From Oscillospiraceae bacterium (GTDB lineage: Bacteria; Bacillota; Clostridia; Oscillospirales; Oscillospiraceae), in assembly GCA_910575505.1 (NCBI GenBank), contig CAJTFK010000030.1, forward strand, positions 1 through 43,946: a DNA stretch of 43,946 bases, written 5' to 3'. This document shows positions 42,779-43,946 of the stretch, piece by piece (within the stretch, counting starts at the first letter, position 1; each line of letters opens with the position of its first letter). Below the pieces are notes generated by a model, which saw nothing but the letters and a program-made list of their open reading frames with translations, ran no database searches and was not told the origin of the DNA. The translations under genes were made by a program, and so were the position numbers.

Positions 42779-43144
42779 ATGGAAAACGGATTGACCTATA
42801 TTCGAGTTGGAGACTACTACATCCCCAATCTGGCATTAGACCCCGAACCGGAAGAACCGGCCAGGGACATCGGCAAGTATGGCCGCATGAGATTAACCTA
42901 CTTGAAGCAGCACCGGCGCAAGCTGTACCGGGAGTTGGTATCCACCGGTAAGCTCCAGGCCCATCTGCTGGACATTAACGACACCGCTAATGACTGGCTG
43001 GACAGGATGATGCCGCAGATGGCAAAGGCGGCGGGGGCCAACGAGGAACTGAAAACCCTCGATCAGATGGCGTGGGTGGGGCTGATGAATAACTGCAAGG
43101 CAAGAGCGGAAGAAATCATCTTTTCAGACCTGATTTATTGCTAA
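42779..43144 (+). CDS. tnpV: TnpV family transposon-encoded protein
   Basis: A 121-residue TnpV protein with the characteristic RMRLTYLKQHRRKLYRELVS and LDQMAWVGLMNNCKARAEEI. Its function is unknown; the family accompanies transposons and integrative elements of Clostridia. It is cotranscribed with the HTH gene and followed by a terminator. Confidence 0.88.
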   Translation: MENGLTYIRVGDYYIPNLALDPEPEEPARDIGKYGRMRLTYLKQHRRKLYRELVSTGKLQAHLLDINDTANDWLDRMMPQMAKAAGANEELKTLDQMAWVGLMNNCKARAEEIIFSDLIYC

Positions 43145-43153
43145 TCCAATATT

Positions 43154-43195
43154 CCCCCTCGTCTACACCAGCCAGGCGTGGACGGGGGGATTTTA
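43154..43195 (+). terminator. Terminator after tnpV
   Basis: Stem CCCCCTCGTCTAC with GTGGACGGGGGG, slightly imperfect, followed by ATTTTAT. The AT-rich stretch 43196-43393 holds no gene. Confidence 0.75.
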
Positions 43196-43393
43196 TACGC
43201 TTTGGTATTCTGCTTATAAGTTGCGGCCTATTCATTTTGATGTTCACCTTTCTTCTTGAATATGTCTACACTGTTCTATCAGTTAGCCAAAATAATTCGT
43301 AAAATGTAATCGAGAAAATTCGTTTTCTTTATGGAATCTTCAAAAATAGCAGTTATCCTTTTCTTATAACCACAAGAAAGGACAGTACAGACT

Positions 43394-43843
43394 ATGGAAA
43401 TGATTTTGAAAACAACAAACCTCTGCAAATCTTTCAGTGGGCAGACAGCCGTAAACAACATATCGCTGAACATTGAGAAAAATTCTGTCTATGGACTGTT
43501 GGGGCCGAACGGTGCCGGGAAATCTACGACTCTCAAAATGATTACGGGCATTTTGAAACCTACCTCTGGGAATATCGAATTTGACGGTCACGCATGGAAA
43601 CGCAGCGACTTAAACCATATTGGAGCGTTGATTGAAATGCCGCCGCTTTATGAAAATTTGACCGCCTATGAAAATCTGAAAGTAAGGACTACTATCTTAG
43701 GACTGACAGATAAGCGGATTGACGATGTGCTGCAAATCGTCCGCCTGACGGAAACGGGCAAGAAACGAGCCGGACAGTTTTCTCTTGGTATGAAACAGCG
43801 TCTTGGAATTGCGGTTGCATTACTAGAGCAATTCTCAAAATAA
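43394..43843 (+). pseudogene. Truncated ABC transporter ATPase (lantibiotic-immunity type)
   Basis: The first 145 or so residues of an ABC ATPase with Walker A GLLGPNGAGKSTTLKMITG, a Q-loop region (IEMPPLYENLTAYENL) and signature FSLGMKQRLGIAVALL, as in bacitracin/lantibiotic export and immunity transporters. The frame then diverges (EQFSK, stop) before Walker B and the H-loop, so ATP hydrolysis is impossible. It is AT-richer than its surroundings. The break coincides with an inverted permease fragment. Confidence 0.75.
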
Positions 43844-43946
43844 ACAATAGCCAGCGCAACAGAACCAGCCAACGCAATCGGCAGCAGAAACACAGTTGAG
43901 AGCAAAGTGAATTGCATCATCAAGAGCATCGGGAGAACGGACGCGA
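43844..43946 (-). pseudogene. Inverted ABC permease fragment at the window edge
   Basis: The minus strand encodes a hydrophobic stretch (MLLMMQFTLLSTVFLLPIAL followed by AGSVALAIVYFE) like a transmembrane part of a lantibiotic-type ABC permease. It enters from the right edge and ends at the junction with the truncated ATPase. Read further left it is merely antisense of the ATPase. Confidence 0.45.

Overview
The window looks like the chromosome of a gut-type Clostridia bacterium, probably of the Oscillospiraceae (Flavonifractor/Lawsonibacter-like). The evidence is GC-rich Firmicute genes with strong AAGGAGG ribosome sites, collagen-like GPT surface proteins, TnpV, a Tn1549-type mobilization module (MobC, MobA/VirD2 relaxase, PcfB) and several large serine recombinases. 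No species can be named. No tRNA, rRNA or CRISPR array was seen.

Layout. (1) 1-5330: a decayed minus-strand cassette bounded by ends of two IS5-family copies. It holds a HAD-like phosphatase fragment, a phosphoribosyltransferase recognisable as the conflict-system PRTase (PRTase-CE type), two long unrecognised proteins and a PfkB-family kinase. HAD, PRTase and PfkB carry nonsense or frameshift lesions. (2) 5415-14969: a coherent purine-nucleoside/S-adenosylhomocysteine salvage locus. A Crp/Fnr regulator is divergent from ahcY-like and mtaD genes and precedes an operon of a metallo-beta-lactamase/HD fusion, a BMP-type nucleoside-binding lipoprotein, an ABC ATPase and two permeases. A shared 16-bp operator-like sequence precedes both transcription units. 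(3) 15149-17270: a graveyard of IS630, IS5 and serine-recombinase fragments. (4) 17351-20198: three tandem paralogous collagen-like proteins. (5) 20495-21250: remnants of an integrative-element accessory gene.

(6) 21318-29868: a type I restriction-modification operon (hsdR, a 93-codon small gene, hsdM, hsdS) followed on the same strand by a two-gene module. That module is a large unknown protein and a winged-helix/zinc-ribbon/PD-(D/E)XK nuclease-like protein, and it is the best candidate here for an undescribed defence module. (7) 30010-31335: a serine-recombinase pseudogene with two TGA codons at expected Trp positions. (8) 31356-40498: part of an integrative/mobilizable element with an orphan DNA methyltransferase, a VapD-like protein, other accessory genes, a PP-loop (PAPS-reductase-like) protein, MobC, relaxase and PcfB. 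It contains four copies of a roughly 105-bp element whose two hairpin stems differ in sequence but keep pairing (compensatory changes) around a conserved loop and a Shine-Dalgarno-like tract. (9) 40664-43946: an ECF-like sigma factor with a membrane anti-sigma-like partner, a small lipoprotein, a Cro/CI repressor, TnpV, and a truncated ABC ATPase joined to an inverted permease fragment at the right edge.

The most interesting points are the covarying repeat family (32855-34548), the restriction-linked two-gene module (21318-23559), the dead PRTase/HAD/PfkB system (177-5120), and the possibility that the AhcY-like enzyme next to the MTA/SAH deaminase is an S-inosylhomocysteine hydrolase.
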